Part shown: piece after piece, positions 43,558 to 51,104 of the stretch
Layout of the letters: each line of letters begins with the position of its first letter
Position numbering within the stretch: position 1 is the first letter of the stretch
Assembly (NCBI RefSeq): GCF_947387515.1
Contig: NZ_CANDOB010000001.1
Span: forward strand, 1,608,364 to 1,672,363
Length of the DNA stretch: 64,000 nt
From: Alkalihalobacillus sp. CinArs1
GTDB lineage: Bacteria > Bacillota > Bacilli > Bacillales > Guptibacillaceae
Direction: 5' to 3'
Translations under genes and position numbers: made by a program
The notes under the pieces: model-generated
What the model saw: only the letters and a program-made list of their open reading frames with translations
Told to the model about the DNA's origin: nothing
The model's database searches: none

Positions 43558-43597
43558 GGGTATATGACAAGTAAATAATTTTGAGGAGATCGACCAA

Positions 43598-45049
43598 ATG
43601 AAGTCATGGTACAAGAAAAAACGTTGGATCGCATTAAGTATCTTTCTACTTATTTATAGTGGTGTGCTAGTCTATCACCGTTTCAAACCTCTTCCTGAAG
43701 GCATTTCATACGCCGGAGACGTGCACTCTTTACAAGGTGATGACGTTGAATTTCTATACGACTTAACGTACGACAAAGACGGAAAAGAAGTTTATGATCA
43801 CTCTATTTTCGATGAAGTGAATAAGACGATTAGAGAAGCTGACGAGTTTCTCGTATTAGACCTTTTCCTTTTCAATGGATTCACGAATGAGAAAAGAGAT
43901 TATCCTACTATCAGCGAGAACCTATCAAATTCGGTCATTGAAGTAATGGAAGAAAACCCATCATTGAAAGTCGTTTTGATCAGCGATGAAATTAATACGA
44001 CGTACAATTCTCACGAAGCTCCTCAAATCGATAAACTAAGAGAGATGGGGGCTGAAGTGGTCTATACGGACCTTAATCGTTTACGTGACCCTAACTTGTT
44101 TTATTCAGGATTATGGCGCATGACGTTATCATGGTTTGGTCAAAGTGGAACAGGCTGGATTCCTAACCCTTTAGCACCTACAGCACCAAAAGTAACGATG
44201 CGTTCCTACTTAGATTTATTCAACATTAAAGCAAACCACCGAAAAACAGTCATGACAGAAGATGAGGGTATCATCATGTCAGCTAACCCTCATGATGCGA
44301 GCGGATTTCATTCAAATATCGCTTTTCGAGTAAAAGGTTCCATACTGAATGATTTGATTCGTTCAGAGAAAGCGGTAGCTGCTTTTTCCGGGGGAGATTT
44401 ATCAGAATTTCCTAATCTTCCTGCAGTAAAGTCATCAGATAAGGAAAGCGACTCAGACATCAAGGGTAGGATCGTCACAGAAAGTAAAATTCAAGATAGC
44501 GTAGTAACTGCGATCGATAATGCACAGGAAGGTGATGAAATTAACATCGGCATGTTTTATCTCGCCGATCGTGACATCATCGATGCGATCGTTGACGCAA
44601 CTGAGCGGAAAGTAAACGTCCGTATGATCCTTGACCCTAACCAAAATGCATTCGGACACCAGAAGATGGGCTTGCCTAACCTCCCTATTACCGGCGAGCT
44701 TCATAAACAAGGAGACGACTATTTAACGATTCGATGGTATGACACAAATAAAGAACAGTTTCACACTAAGATGCTGTATGTAAAAGGGCAAGAAGAAAGT
44801 ACGATCATTGGAGGATCGAGTAATTATACTTCGAGAAATCTGGACGACTACAATATGGAGACTAACATTCACTTAAGTGCCCCAAATGATTCTGAGCTAG
44901 TAAAGGAAGTCGATCGGTACTTTGAGCGAATGTGGGATAATGAGGACGGTGTCTATACAGTAGATTATTCTAAGTATCAAAATACATTGTCAGCATTTAA
45001 ATACATCATGTATATTCTTCAAAAGATGTTCCAGGTTACGACGTACTAA
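43598..45049 (+). CDS. Membrane-anchored phospholipase D-like protein
   Basis: A 483-residue protein with an N-terminal basic stretch and one membrane helix (about 9-27), the rest probably extracytoplasmic. Two PLD half-domains are visible: 'ANHRKTVMTEDEGIIMSANPHD' and 'QFHTKMLYVKGQEESTIIGGSSNYT'. Both keep the HxK pair but have Glu or Lys where the canonical HxK(x4)D Asp would be. This is close to the cardiolipin synthase/PLD superfamily, but there is no paired N-terminal double helix as in Cls, so a phosphodiesterase or transphosphatidylase role is uncertain. Start preceded by GAGGAG; ends in a strong terminator. Confidence 0.8.
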   Translation: MKSWYKKKRWIALSIFLLIYSGVLVYHRFKPLPEGISYAGDVHSLQGDDVEFLYDLTYDKDGKEVYDHSIFDEVNKTIREADEFLVLDLFLFNGFTNEKRDYPTISENLSNSVIEVMEENPSLKVVLISDEINTTYNSHEAPQIDKLREMGAEVVYTDLNRLRDPNLFYSGLWRMTLSWFGQSGTGWIPNPLAPTAPKVTMRSYLDLFNIKANHRKTVMTEDEGIIMSANPHDASGFHSNIAFRVKGSILNDLIRSEKAVAAFSGGDLSEFPNLPAVKSSDKESDSDIKGRIVTESKIQDSVVTAIDNAQEGDEINIGMFYLADRDIIDAIVDATERKVNVRMILDPNQNAFGHQKMGLPNLPITGELHKQGDDYLTIRWYDTNKEQFHTKMLYVKGQEESTIIGGSSNYTSRNLDDYNMETNIHLSAPNDSELVKEVDRYFERMWDNEDGVYTVDYSKYQNTLSAFKYIMYILQKMFQVTTY

Positions 45050-45059
45050 TACACAAAAA

Positions 45060-45085
45060 AACCCCGGGTTTACCGGGGTTTTTTA
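45060..45085. terminator. Bidirectional terminator
   Basis: AACCCCGG / CCGGGGTT stem, GTTTA loop, TTTT following and A7 before. Serves the PLD gene and the small minus-strand gene. Confidence 0.85.
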
Positions 45086-45178
45086 CATACGCTTTGCTTT
45101 ACTTTTATTTCTCATCTTTCTTACGATCGGATAGATGATCGGGCCGTATTTAATCGCTCGTTTGATTAACTTCTTCAT
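45083..45178 (-). CDS. 31-residue cationic small protein
   Basis: A short frame found by reading the minus strand: ATG at 45178, stop TAA at 45083-45085, 31 residues starting MKKLIKRAIKYGPIIYPIVR and ending KSKAKRM. An AAAGGGAGG ribosome binding site lies 8-9 nt before the ATG and the stop abuts a terminator, which supports real translation. It contains about 12 Lys/Arg and no acidic residue, with hydrophobic faces (LI, AI, IIYPIV) that would make an amphipathic helix. No function is known; it could be a membrane-active or nucleic-acid-binding peptide. Confidence 0.6.
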   Translation of the reverse strand: MKKLIKRAIKYGPIIYPIVRKMRNKSKAKRM

Positions 45179-45238
45179 AACGAATGCCTCCCTTTGTAAG
45201 AGTGCTATTCCCGAATTCAGCAATCATAAACCAATCGA

Positions 45239-45469
45239 TCAATCCTCATCCTTAACATCTGGATCTTCTGGAAGTGGTTCGTTCATCTCTTCTTCCATTC
45301 TCTGTTTATATTTCTCTAGTTGTTCTAAGTGCGTATTGAACTGTTCTTTATAAATCAAATATTGTTCTCCATCATGAAGGACTCGAATACGTTTTTCTTG
45401 GATCAGCGTTTCGATGTACTCTTCGGGTAACGATAAATATTCCGCTGTTTCTTTTACTGAGAGATACAA
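45239..45469 (-). CDS. Small helix-turn-helix protein (excisionase/HTH_17-like)
   Basis: A 76-residue protein. TTG at 45469 gives the typical opening 'MYLSVKETAEYLSLPEEYIETLIQEKRIRVL' of excisionase/MerR-type wHTH domains, with GGAGGAG 6 nt upstream; a GTG five codons earlier would place that site inside the gene. The tail (45-76) is a charged helix ending in 'PLPEDPDVKDED'. No integrase or phage gene is near, so this is probably a stand-alone DNA-binding protein rather than a true Xis. It lies downstream of the nag genes on the same strand. Confidence 0.7.
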   Translation of the reverse strand: MYLSVKETAEYLSLPEEYIETLIQEKRIRVLHDGEQYLIYKEQFNTHLEQLEKYKQRMEEEMNEPLPEDPDVKDED

Positions 45470-45505
45470 AAAACTCTCCTCCACTTCCTTAAAGGATCAC
45501 TATCA

Positions 45506-46234
45506 TTATAGCATTGGTATCCTTTGTTTATAGGTATCGATCAATTTTTTATTGTGTAAGTCCGTTCCGTCGATATTCCCGCTCTGAAACACAGGTGGTT
45601 CCACACCTCGACGGATCAGCTGATCGATCACTTTGGCAACGATTCCATCTAGTAGCGCCATTCCAACTACAGAAGAAAGAGGACCATATGAAAAGCTATT
45701 TTCTATAGAAAACGCAGAATCTCCATGCTCAATATGATTATCAAGTATAAGGTCTGCAACGTCTTTTAAATACAGTCCCTCGTTATGGCGCGAAGGCTCC
45801 TGTTCGCTCGCTGCCAATGAAGTCATCGCAATGACAAATGCGCCTTGTTGCGCACTGATACGCGCCACATCAACTGGGACTGGGTTGCGTCCTGAGTTAG
45901 ATACGACGATCACGACGTCTCCACTCCTGATATCCTGTTGATCCATGAAGGTCGTCGCATACCCGTTCATCCGTTCATACTCTGATGCTTTGCTGCCACC
46001 TTGATGTAGCATCAATTCTTCAACAAATATAGGACGAACTGCCGCAATTCCCCCAGCGCGATAAAACATCTCTTCTGCCATCATGTGTGAATGACCACAA
46101 CCAAAAACATGAATGATATTACCAGATTCCACAACGTCAGTTAGGACGTTAGCAGCTTTATCTATGTTTTGACGTTCCTGTTTTTCAATAAGATTCAACA
46201 CTTTGGTTATTGCTGAAAAGTATTCTGAAAGCAC
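45506..46234 (-). CDS. SIS-domain sugar isomerase-like protein (UPF0309)
   Basis: A 242-residue protein. GTG at 46234 has GGAGGT 6 nt upstream; the ATG two codons earlier abuts it. SIS-fold features are 'GNIIHVFGCGHSHMMAEEMFYRAGGIAAVRPIFVEELMLHQG' and 'GDVVIVVSNSGRNPVPVDVARISAQQGAFVIAMTSL' (phosphosugar-binding S-N-S-G). 'NSFSYGPLSSVVGMALLDGIV' near the C-terminus is also characteristic of the family. It is the last gene of nagA-nagB-nagR-SIS, suggesting a role in amino-sugar or muramic-sugar phosphate metabolism. The reaction is not established. Confidence 0.85.
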   Translation of the reverse strand: MLSEYFSAITKVLNLIEKQERQNIDKAANVLTDVVESGNIIHVFGCGHSHMMAEEMFYRAGGIAAVRPIFVEELMLHQGGSKASEYERMNGYATTFMDQQDIRSGDVVIVVSNSGRNPVPVDVARISAQQGAFVIAMTSLAASEQEPSRHNEGLYLKDVADLILDNHIEHGDSAFSIENSFSYGPLSSVVGMALLDGIVAKVIDQLIRRGVEPPVFQSGNIDGTDLHNKKLIDTYKQRIPML

Positions 46235-46255
46235 AGCCATACCTCCTGTAAAAGG

Positions 46256-46978
46256 TTATCGCTTCATTGTAATGGTAAATTTATAGCGATCCGCCCTATA
46301 AGATGACTTCACCACTTCAAGCGGGGTGTCATCAGCAAGCTTCGTGTTTCTTTGGATAAGGAGGATCGGTGAACCCTTTTTTATTTTAAGGTACTGTGAT
46401 TCCTGCTGCGTTGCGATAGACGACTCTAACACTTGTGTTGCTTCACCAATTTTGATCGAAAGGTGGTTTTCAATATAATCATACAATGACTGACTAACCG
46501 TATCCTCTGTTATGCCCTTTACAAGGTTTGCAGAAATAAAAGTAGTCTCTAGCGCCATCGGAATTCCGTCAGCTAGCCTCACACGCTTTATCTCATACAC
46601 TGGAGCATGCTCCTGGATGTTCAATTGCTCAGAAATAGAGGCTGGTGACGATACGATTTCGAAGCTGATCAGCTTGCTGCTCGGGACCATTCCTCTACTC
46701 TGCATATCTTCTGTGAAGCTGGTCAGCCCTACAAGCTGCTGTTCGATCTTCTTCTCAGCCACAAAGGTACCGACTCCTTTTTGACGAAAAAGGTAGCCTG
46801 AATTAACGAGCTCTGTGATTGCCTGTCTCACAGTCATTCTGCTGATTTTGAATCTTTCTGCATATTCTCTTTCAGAAGGGAGAGAATCACCTGGCTTAAG
46901 CTCTCCCTTGTCAATCATCCCTTTAATCAGTTCTACAAGCTGATAATATATTGGTAAAGGGGATGTTTTATCTATCAT
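46256..46978 (-). CDS. nagR: GntR-family repressor NagR (YvoA)
   Basis: A 240-residue HutC-subfamily GntR regulator. ATG at 46978 follows AAAGGAG; a longer frame upstream overlaps nagB. N-terminal wHTH: 'PIYYQLVELIKGMIDKGELKPGDSLPSEREYAERFKISRMTVRQAITELVNSGYLFRQKGVGTFVA'. The C-terminal UTRA domain (about 85-235) binds GlcN-6-P or GlcNAc-6-P. It represses nag genes; two matching boxes lie in the nagA-nagP gap. Order nagA-nagB-nagR is as in B. subtilis. Confidence 0.93.
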   Translation of the reverse strand: MIDKTSPLPIYYQLVELIKGMIDKGELKPGDSLPSEREYAERFKISRMTVRQAITELVNSGYLFRQKGVGTFVAEKKIEQQLVGLTSFTEDMQSRGMVPSSKLISFEIVSSPASISEQLNIQEHAPVYEIKRVRLADGIPMALETTFISANLVKGITEDTVSQSLYDYIENHLSIKIGEATQVLESSIATQQESQYLKIKKGSPILLIQRNTKLADDTPLEVVKSSYRADRYKFTITMKR

Positions 46979-46994
46979 CAATACGATTCTCCTT

Positions 46995-47729
46995 TCAGCC
47001 GTGTGGAACGTCTGACAACGCTTTTTGATCGGCAATTATTGTAACGTTTTGGTGCGTTGTTAAAATAGAAGCTGGAAATTCTTCTCCAACGTCCCCATGA
47101 AGTAACTGTCGAAGTGCGTGAGCCTTTTCTTCTCCTGATACTAGCAATAGAATTTCCTTACTCTTCATAATCGTTGAGATTCCCATCGTAATCGCTTCTC
47201 TTGGGACCTCATCAATACCATTAAAAAACCTTGCATTTGCTTCACGCGTAGATTGAGCAAGTTCTACGACATGAGTTCTTGCATGAAACGATGTCCCAGG
47301 TTCATTGAATCCGATATGGCCATTGCTCCCTAAACCTAGAAGCTGAACATCGATTCCCCCGGATTCCTCAATCAACCTTTCATAATTCAAACATTCGCTT
47401 GTTATATCCGAAGCCACACCGTTAGGCAGATGCCTTTGTTTAGCAGGAATATCGACCTTATTAAATAGATGGGTTTTCATAAATTGATGATAACTATTAG
47501 GGTGGTCCGCAGGTAACCCAACATACTCATCTAAATTAAACGTGCTCACACGGCTGTAAGAGGTGTGGTTTTTGTAATAATCTTCTGCCATTCTTTGATA
47601 CGTGCCTCTCGGTGTACCGCCTGTAGCCAACCCAAGCGTGACCTCTGGGTTTTCTTTTACCCTTTCAATAAAGAAGTCAGCTGCGAGATGACTAAGTTCC
47701 TGATAATCAGTTGCTTTTATGATTCTCAT
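46995..47729 (-). CDS. nagB: Glucosamine-6-phosphate deaminase
   Basis: A 244-residue enzyme converting GlcN-6-P to fructose-6-P and ammonia. Motifs are 'GLATGGTPRGTYQRM' (phosphate loop), 'FNLDEYVGL' (catalytic Asp), 'LLGLGSNGHIGFNEPG' (catalytic His) and 'ITMGISTIMKSKEILLLVSGEEKAHAL'. Follows nagA by 20 bp and precedes nagR. Confidence 0.97.
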   Translation of the reverse strand: MRIIKATDYQELSHLAADFFIERVKENPEVTLGLATGGTPRGTYQRMAEDYYKNHTSYSRVSTFNLDEYVGLPADHPNSYHQFMKTHLFNKVDIPAKQRHLPNGVASDITSECLNYERLIEESGGIDVQLLGLGSNGHIGFNEPGTSFHARTHVVELAQSTREANARFFNGIDEVPREAITMGISTIMKSKEILLLVSGEEKAHALRQLLHGDVGEEFPASILTTHQNVTIIADQKALSDVPHG

Positions 47730-47749
47730 ACTGCCCCTCCTTATGTTGA

Positions 47750-48919
47750 CTATGAACGTACACCTTTACAGAACGTAGCATAAATTTCTCCTTCTTCATC
47801 AAGAAGGATCAGGTCTGCATCTTTTCCTACTGCGATACTTCCTTTACGATCAAAAACACCTAATTGGCGTGCTGGGTTTTCAGCTGCCATCTTGATCGCA
47901 CTTTGTAGAGAGCAGCCCGTAAAGGTTTGAATGTTCTTCAAAGCTTGATTCATTTTTAATACACTTCCAGCTAGCGTGCCGTTTTCTAACAATGCCTTCC
48001 CATCCTCTACGGAAACATCTTGACCACCAAGGTCATAGCTTCCATTCTTCAAGCATTTCGCACGCATGGAATCTGTTATCAATACGATTCCCTCATCGTT
48101 TTTTTGGCGATAAGCTAAATCGATCATTTCAGGCCGCACGTGATGCCCATCCGCAATGATCTCTGCTTTCAGTTCTGGAAATAGCAAAGCAGCGCCGACA
48201 ACGCCAGGCTCTCGATGGTGAAGTCCTCTCATTCCATTGTAGAGATGTGTTACATGAGTTGCACCATTTTTAATCGCTTCTTGAACATCCTCGTATGTTG
48301 CATCAGAGTGACCGATCGAAGCAACGATCCCTTGCTTGGATAAGTAACGAACAAGTTCCATTCCACTGCCTAACTCAGGTGCTAACGTCACGAGCTTTAT
48401 AGTGCCTTGCGCCAATTCGTTCCATCTCTTAAATACAGAGATATCCGGCTTCTGAATCGCTTCAGAAGGCTGCGCTCCTGCGCGAATGTGATTAATGAAC
48501 GGTCCCTCTAAATGAACGCCTATAATCTCTGCGTGTCCAGGAGATTGCTTATTTAGTATATAATCTCCTACATTTGATAACGCTGTCTCGATTGCAAGAT
48601 CATCGTTCGTGATCGTAGTAGCAAGAAAGCTTGTCGTTCCTTCAGAAGGAAGTGTTCTCGCGATCGTTTCAATCGCTTCAGGAGTAGCGTCCATTGTATC
48701 TGCTCCATTGGCTCCATGAATGTGAACATCGATCATTCCTGGCAATAAACTATGGTTTTTCGGGGCCTGATAGACCGGTTCATCAGGGCTTGTCTCAAGA
48801 GAGTTAGAATGCCCGATCGCTACGATCTTTCCATTTCTAACTTTGAGATAACCATTCTGAATCGTTTCATCTTCAGCATATATTTTCACACGATTTATAA
48901 CAAAGCTATCTCCATTCAT
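47750..48919 (-). CDS. nagA: N-acetylglucosamine-6-phosphate deacetylase
   Basis: A 389-residue amidohydrolase removing acetate from GlcNAc-6-P. Motifs are 'LLPGMIDVHIHGANGADTMDATPEAI' (metal HxH), 'GVHLEGPFIN' (metal Glu), 'SIGHSDATYEDVQEAIKNGATHVTHLYNGMRGLHHREPGVVGAAL' and 'ITDSMRAKCLKNG' (catalytic Asp). First gene of the nag operon; its -35 overlaps a NagR box. Confidence 0.97.
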   Translation of the reverse strand: MNGDSFVINRVKIYAEDETIQNGYLKVRNGKIVAIGHSNSLETSPDEPVYQAPKNHSLLPGMIDVHIHGANGADTMDATPEAIETIARTLPSEGTTSFLATTITNDDLAIETALSNVGDYILNKQSPGHAEIIGVHLEGPFINHIRAGAQPSEAIQKPDISVFKRWNELAQGTIKLVTLAPELGSGMELVRYLSKQGIVASIGHSDATYEDVQEAIKNGATHVTHLYNGMRGLHHREPGVVGAALLFPELKAEIIADGHHVRPEMIDLAYRQKNDEGIVLITDSMRAKCLKNGSYDLGGQDVSVEDGKALLENGTLAGSVLKMNQALKNIQTFTGCSLQSAIKMAAENPARQLGVFDRKGSIAVGKDADLILLDEEGEIYATFCKGVRS

Positions 48920-48953
48920 ACGATCAAACTCCTTGTTTGGACTTGTTATATAA

Positions 48954-48987
48954 ATTTTATCACCGCAAAGTACAGTTGTCTATACCA
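48954..48987 (-). promoter_or_regulatory. nagA promoter with NagR box
   Basis: TAGACA (48977-48982), 17-bp spacer, TAAAAT (48954-48959) on the minus strand. The -35 lies inside the NagR (dre) box AGTTGTCTATACCA (48974-48987). Confidence 0.75.
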
Positions 48988-49020
48988 GATAAAGCAGCCC
49001 AAGATAATTTAGGTCTAAAT

Positions 49021-49055
49021 TGGTATAGACAACTATATTTAAATGTTGTTATGAT
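49021..49055 (+). promoter_or_regulatory. nagP promoter with NagR box
   Basis: NagR (dre) box TGGTATAGACAACT (49021-49034), the exact reverse complement of the nagA box. TAGACA within it (49026-49031) is the -35, then 18 bp and TATGAT (49050-49055). Confidence 0.75.
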
Positions 49056-49065
49056 TGTTTTGGAG

Positions 49066-49079
49066 TTAAAACGTTTTCA
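49066..49079 (+). promoter_or_regulatory. cre site of nagP
   Basis: TTAAAACGTTTTCA, one mismatch to the cre consensus, nearly palindromic, between the nagP -10 and its ribosome binding site. Confidence 0.6.
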
Positions 49080-49107
49080 ATACGACTAAAAGGAGGTAGA
49101 AGTTGTT

Positions 49108-50469
49108 ATGTTAGGAGCTTTACAAAGAATAGGTAAATCATTGATGCTGCCGATCGCTGTATTACCAGCGGCTGCTCTATTGCTTCGTTTAGGACAGGAT
49201 GACCTGCTGGGAATTCCGTTCGTAGCGGCTGCCGGTGGAGCTATTTTCGATAATCTTGCACTTATTTTCGCTATTGGAGTCGCAATCGGATTTTCAAAGG
49301 ATGGAAGCGGTGCTGCCGGACTATCAGGTGCCATCGGTTACCTCGTCCTTACTCAAGGAACACAATCCATCGATGAAGATATCGAAATGGCTGTACTCGG
49401 AGGGATTATGTCTGGGCTTATTGCCGGCTTATTGTATAATCGGTTTCATAATATTAAATTACCGAGCTGGCTTGGCTTTTTTGGAGGCAGACGTTTCGTC
49501 CCGATCATTACAGCAGCAACAATGGTCATTCTCGCAGGTATATTTGGATTTATATGGCCGCCGATCCAGGATGGCATCAACGCACTTGGACAATGGATAA
49601 TAGACGCAGGTGCTCTTGGAGTAGGGGTATTCGGATTCTTAAATCGACTCTTGATTCCATTTGGATTACACCACGTGCTAAACAGTCTTGTTTGGTTTGT
49701 ATTCGGTGAATACAATGGTGCAACGGGAGACCTCAACCGTTTCTTTGCAGGAGATCCATCAGCCGGTATCTTCATGACGGGCTTCTTCCCGATTATGATG
49801 TTTGGCTTACCTGCAGCATGTCTAGCCATGATCGCAACTGCAAAAAGGGAGAGAAGAGCAGAGGTAAGTGGTATGCTTATCGGGATCGCTTTCGCATCAT
49901 TTCTTACGGGTATCACGGAACCGATCGAATTTGCATTTATGTTCTTGTCACCATTCCTTTACGTCATTCACGCGCTTCTAACTGCAAGTTCCATGGTGCT
50001 TGCATACGTACTTGATATCCATCACGGATTTGGATTCTCGGCCGGAGCGATCGATTACTTTCTTAACTATGGATTAGCTCAAAAGCCACTACTGCTGCTT
50101 GGTGTCGGAATAGCCTATGGTATCTTATACTTCATCATCTTCTTTTTCCTTATTCGAGCATTTAATCTTAAAACTCCTGGACGGGAAGATGACGATATGA
50201 TTGCACAGGATGACACTCCAGCTGAAGGTGATAAATACGATCTTATGGCTGGTCACTTTGTAAGAAGTATCGGTGGAATTGATAACATCTCATCGATCGA
50301 TAACTGTACAACACGACTCAGGTTACAAATTAAAGATGCTTCACTAGTGAACGAAGCAGAGTTGAAGAAATACGGAGCAAGAGGTGTGGTGAAAGTGGAT
50401 AGCCGCAACCTGCAGATCATCGTAGGTACGGACGTTGAGTTCGTTGCTGACGCTATGCGAAAGCTTTAA
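49108..50469 (+). CDS. nagP: PTS N-acetylglucosamine-specific EIICB component
   Basis: A 453-residue permease that imports and phosphorylates GlcNAc. The EIIC domain (1-365, about 10 helices) has 'GLHHVLNSLVWFVFGEYNGATGDLNRFFAGDPSAGIFMTGFFPIMMFGLPAACLAM' and 'GITEPIEFAFMFLSPFLY'. EIIB (about 375-453) has the phosphocysteine motif 'IDNCTTRLRL' (Cys400). There is no EIIA domain, as in B. subtilis NagP. Divergent from nagA, sharing a regulatory gap with two NagR boxes and a cre. Confidence 0.96.
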   Translation: MLGALQRIGKSLMLPIAVLPAAALLLRLGQDDLLGIPFVAAAGGAIFDNLALIFAIGVAIGFSKDGSGAAGLSGAIGYLVLTQGTQSIDEDIEMAVLGGIMSGLIAGLLYNRFHNIKLPSWLGFFGGRRFVPIITAATMVILAGIFGFIWPPIQDGINALGQWIIDAGALGVGVFGFLNRLLIPFGLHHVLNSLVWFVFGEYNGATGDLNRFFAGDPSAGIFMTGFFPIMMFGLPAACLAMIATAKRERRAEVSGMLIGIAFASFLTGITEPIEFAFMFLSPFLYVIHALLTASSMVLAYVLDIHHGFGFSAGAIDYFLNYGLAQKPLLLLGVGIAYGILYFIIFFFLIRAFNLKTPGREDDDMIAQDDTPAEGDKYDLMAGHFVRSIGGIDNISSIDNCTTRLRLQIKDASLVNEAELKKYGARGVVKVDSRNLQIIVGTDVEFVADAMRKL

Positions 50470-50494
50470 TGATATTGCCCGGAAAATATAACGT

Positions 50495-50524
50495 AAAGAG
50501 GCAGGAGAGATCTCCTGCCTCTTT
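50495..50524. terminator. Bidirectional terminator
   Basis: AAAGAGGCAGGAGA / TCTCCTGCCTCTTT, 14-bp perfect stem, 2-nt centre. Between nagP and the convergent ParR-like gene. Confidence 0.85.
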
Positions 50525-51095
50525 ATTTATTCATTTTGTCTAAGAAACCTCCAAGCAAATCTTCATCACTCTCAGGTTCTTCCTCGACTGATGAACTTTG
50601 CTCTTGTTTTGCATGCTCCCAGTCGAAATTCATTAGATCATCATCGTTCCGTGTAACTTCTGACTCAGATTGACCTTCTTCAACACGTTCTTGTGTAGGT
50701 GCGGCTTGAGAGCCGTTCTCCTGCCAGTAAAGGGCTTCTTCAATATCTAGAGAACTACTTGTAAACGTGGCTAATACCGATGCTGCACGAAGAGGATCTG
50801 ATAAAATCTGATAAACAATATTGCCTAGAAGTGCCTCAGAGTGTTCATGCTTTAACCAATCCCGCTGGGCTTTGCTCAAACTTTTTGGTAGAGGAACAGT
50901 AATGGCCTCTTTATCTCGCTTAATCGTTTGAGTGACACCTTCAAGGACATACTCTGCAATCCGACTCGAGAAATTTCTCTTCTCTTCTTCTTTTAATTTC
51001 TGCAATTGTTTCAGAATGTGATCAGGTGTGTCAGAAGGCAGCCGAAACGTGATGGCCTGACCCCTCTGAATCCCTGTCATCCCCGCCTTTTTCAT
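50523..51095 (-). CDS. ParR-like adaptor, tandem ribbon-helix-helix DNA-binding protein
   Basis: A 190-residue protein starting at ATG 51095 (AGGGTGA upstream), 9 bp after the ParM-like gene. Residues 13-56 ('QAITFRLPSD...', then two helices ending 'SRIAEYVLEGV') look like a ribbon-helix-helix. A second copy follows at residues 63-100 ('EAITVPLPKS...', helices to 'NIVYQILSD'), spaced exactly 50 residues by the shared xAITxxLP strand. The C-terminal third is acidic and low complexity and ends 'DEDLLGGFLDKMNK', echoing 'DDDLMNFDW' earlier; acidic C-terminal peptides of ParR proteins contact ParM filaments. Identification rests on fold-level reading and on the neighbouring ParM gene and iteron array, not on a database match. 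Confidence 0.65.
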   Translation of the reverse strand: MKKAGMTGIQRGQAITFRLPSDTPDHILKQLQKLKEEEKRNFSSRIAEYVLEGVTQTIKRDKEAITVPLPKSLSKAQRDWLKHEHSEALLGNIVYQILSDPLRAASVLATFTSSSLDIEEALYWQENGSQAAPTQERVEEGQSESEVTRNDDDLMNFDWEHAKQEQSSSVEEEPESDEDLLGGFLDKMNK

Positions 51096-51104
51096 CAAAT
51101 CACC

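Noticed and set aside
45239..45469. Excisionase-like gene as sign of a prophage or integrative element
   Set aside because: No integrase, attachment-site repeats or phage genes nearby; the HTH_17 fold is common in stand-alone proteins.
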